From contig JAEEOX010000103.1 in the NCBI GenBank assembly GCA_016284485.1, forward strand, positions 1-6,814: a stretch of DNA of 6,814 nt. Reading direction: 5' to 3'. The position numbers were made by a program, and so were the translations under genes. Every line of letters begins with the position of its first letter. Position 1 is the stretch's first letter. Shown piece after piece: positions 6,246 through 6,814 of this stretch. This stretch comes from Bacillota bacterium (GTDB taxonomy: Bacteria > Bacillota > Clostridia > Peptostreptococcales > Anaerovoracaceae). Below the pieces are notes generated by a model. It was not told where the DNA came from, searched no databases, and saw only the letters and a list, made by a program, of their open reading frames with translations.

Positions 6246-6376
6246 GGATAGGCCTCCTTTGCGGCATTTACAGCCTCACGGGACACTTCATACAGGCTGT
6301 CCGGACCATTCATCATCAGAGAAAAGATGATAATTCCCAGCAGCATGAGTCCCACCGTCACCATCAGCTGTTTCAT
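6233..6376 (-). CDS. 47-residue single-pass membrane protein, unknown
   Basis: A short open frame. The product begins MKQLMVTVGLMLLG, continues through a hydrophobic helix to about residue 22, then NGPDSLYEVSREAVNAAKEA and a short tail ending CMN. The ATG at 6376 shares its A with the TGA of the upstream gene (TGATG), and GAGGGG precedes it by about 8 bases. Its end overlaps the next gene by 13 bases. These overlaps and the resemblance of its first 28 residues to the upstream product (MK at 1-2, G9, LG at 13-14, I17, S19, GPD at 24-26) argue strongly that it is translated. It could be a small pilin-like or membrane-scaffold subunit; no function is recognised. Confidence 0.72.
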   Translation of the reverse strand: MKQLMVTVGLMLLGIIIFSLMMNGPDSLYEVSREAVNAAKEAYPCMN

Positions 6377-6561
6377 CAGCCTGTCCCCTCTGTCTGTTGC
6401 TGCTGGATCGAACCTTTAAAGGTCTCCTCGATCTGCATGGTACCGTTGGAGACCACGGACTCAGCTGCGGAAAGCAACGAATTATCCGGGCCCAGTATGA
6501 ACTGACTTACTATCACCGTCCCGAGTATTATGGTTCCGATGATTATGATTATGTTTTTCAT
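6376..6561 (-). CDS. 61-residue single-pass membrane protein, unknown
   Basis: The product starts MKNIIIIIGTIILG, with one strongly hydrophobic helix over about 3-23, then LGPDNSLLSAAESVVSNG and a Gln-rich, polar C-terminus (QQQQTEGTG). An AAAGGGG ribosome site lies 10 bases before ATG 6561. The stop codon overlaps the start of the next gene by one base (TGATG), indicating translational coupling. The N-terminal region matches the 47-residue neighbour without gaps across the helix and the GPD motif, so the two are probably paralogues. There is no cleavable signal peptide and no type 4 prepilin cleavage site. Function unknown; it might be a small structural subunit of a membrane-bound assembly. 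Confidence 0.75.
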   Translation of the reverse strand: MKNIIIIIGTIILGTVIVSQFILGPDNSLLSAAESVVSNGTMQIEETFKGSIQQQQTEGTG

Positions 6562-6591
6562 GTATGTTAAACCCCTTTCGAAATAATGGTT

Positions 6592-6814
6592 TCAGTACAG
6601 GAATCTCAGGCTTTCCAGCGTATCCATGAACACTACCACCACCAGGAAGTTTATGAGAAGCGCAAAAAACGCAGCCGCCGCCAGAAACGTACACACCGCA
6701 GCCCTTCTCTCAGACGCCTTCATGGCCTCTGTGGTCCTGACTTCCCTTATCACACCGATGAAGATATCTATTTGCGGCACAAGTTCAGCAGGATCTATCC
6801 TGTCCATCTTGGAC
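6592..6814 (-). CDS. Membrane protein with C-terminal transmembrane helix, unknown, start uncertain or outside the window
   Basis: At least 71 residues are coded from ATG 6807 to a TGA at 6592-6594. The frame also stays open through the last bases of the window (codons for Ser and Lys before the Met), and the 7 bases before the ATG hold no Shine-Dalgarno, so this may be the C-terminal end of a longer protein. It has a charged amphipathic part (VIREVRTTEAMKASERRAA), then one hydrophobic helix (TFLAAAAFFALLINFLVVVVF) and a short tail ending RFLY. The stop lies 30 bases before the next gene of the minus-strand series, so it is probably the upstream member of the same operon. Family not recognised. 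Confidence 0.6.
   Translation of the reverse strand, partial: SKMDRIDPAELVPQIDIFIGVIREVRTTEAMKASERRAAVCTFLAAAAFFALLINFLVVVVFMDTLESLRFLY

Noticed and set aside
6482..6694. 70-codon minus-strand frame overlapping two small membrane-protein genes
   Set aside because: It runs across the boundary of two better-supported genes in another frame and its Gly/His-rich product has no membrane helix like its neighbours.

Overview
The window fits a chromosomal segment of an anaerobic Gram-positive bacterium of the class Clostridia (Lachnospiraceae, Anaerovoracaceae or a relative). This is inferred from gene content: an SpaA/SpaH-like isopeptide pilin, a lipoprotein combining DUF4358-like and DHHW-like regions (families found mainly in Clostridia), a type II pantothenate kinase, and purine-rich Shine-Dalgarno sequences throughout. 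No rRNA, tRNA, CRISPR array, insertion sequence, integrase or phage gene was seen. No stretch over 300 bases lacks a gene; the largest gaps are about 150 bases and hold promoters.

Layout. (1) Positions 1-1195, minus strand: the N-terminal 398 residues of a secreted pilin or adhesin whose C-terminus lies off the left edge. (2) Positions 1234-1260: a rho-independent terminator serving the next minus-strand gene. (3) Positions 1285-2805, minus strand: a 506-residue lipoprotein with an N-terminal DUF4358-like part, an acidic linker and a C-terminal DHHW (AlgX/SGNH-like) part. (4) Positions 2806-2958: a divergent promoter region. (5) Positions 2959-4841, plus strand: a two-gene operon, lgt (prolipoprotein diacylglyceryl transferase) and ychF (OLA1-type P-loop ATPase), with the ychF ribosome binding site at the lgt stop codon. 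(6) Positions 4863-4890: a bidirectional terminator between convergent genes. (7) Positions 4895-5737, minus strand: a type II pantothenate kinase with its own promoter. (8) Positions 5877-6814, minus strand: a packed series of four small membrane-protein genes, the first cut by the right edge. Two of them overlap their neighbour by 1 to 13 bases, and one of 47 codons is easily missed.

How they relate. The housekeeping functions (lipoprotein lipidation, ribosome-associated ATPase, first step of CoA synthesis) are ordinary. Two regions have an envelope theme: the pilin and the DHHW lipoprotein on the left, and the small membrane proteins on the right. Lgt would add the diacylglyceryl group to the neighbouring DHHW lipoprotein, as it does to all lipoproteins of the cell. 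The least explained part is the small-protein cluster, where three consecutive products share one layout (short polar N-terminus, a single membrane helix, short polar tail) and two share recognisable sequence, suggesting local duplication and possibly parts of one membrane or pilus-like assembly. That function is inference only.
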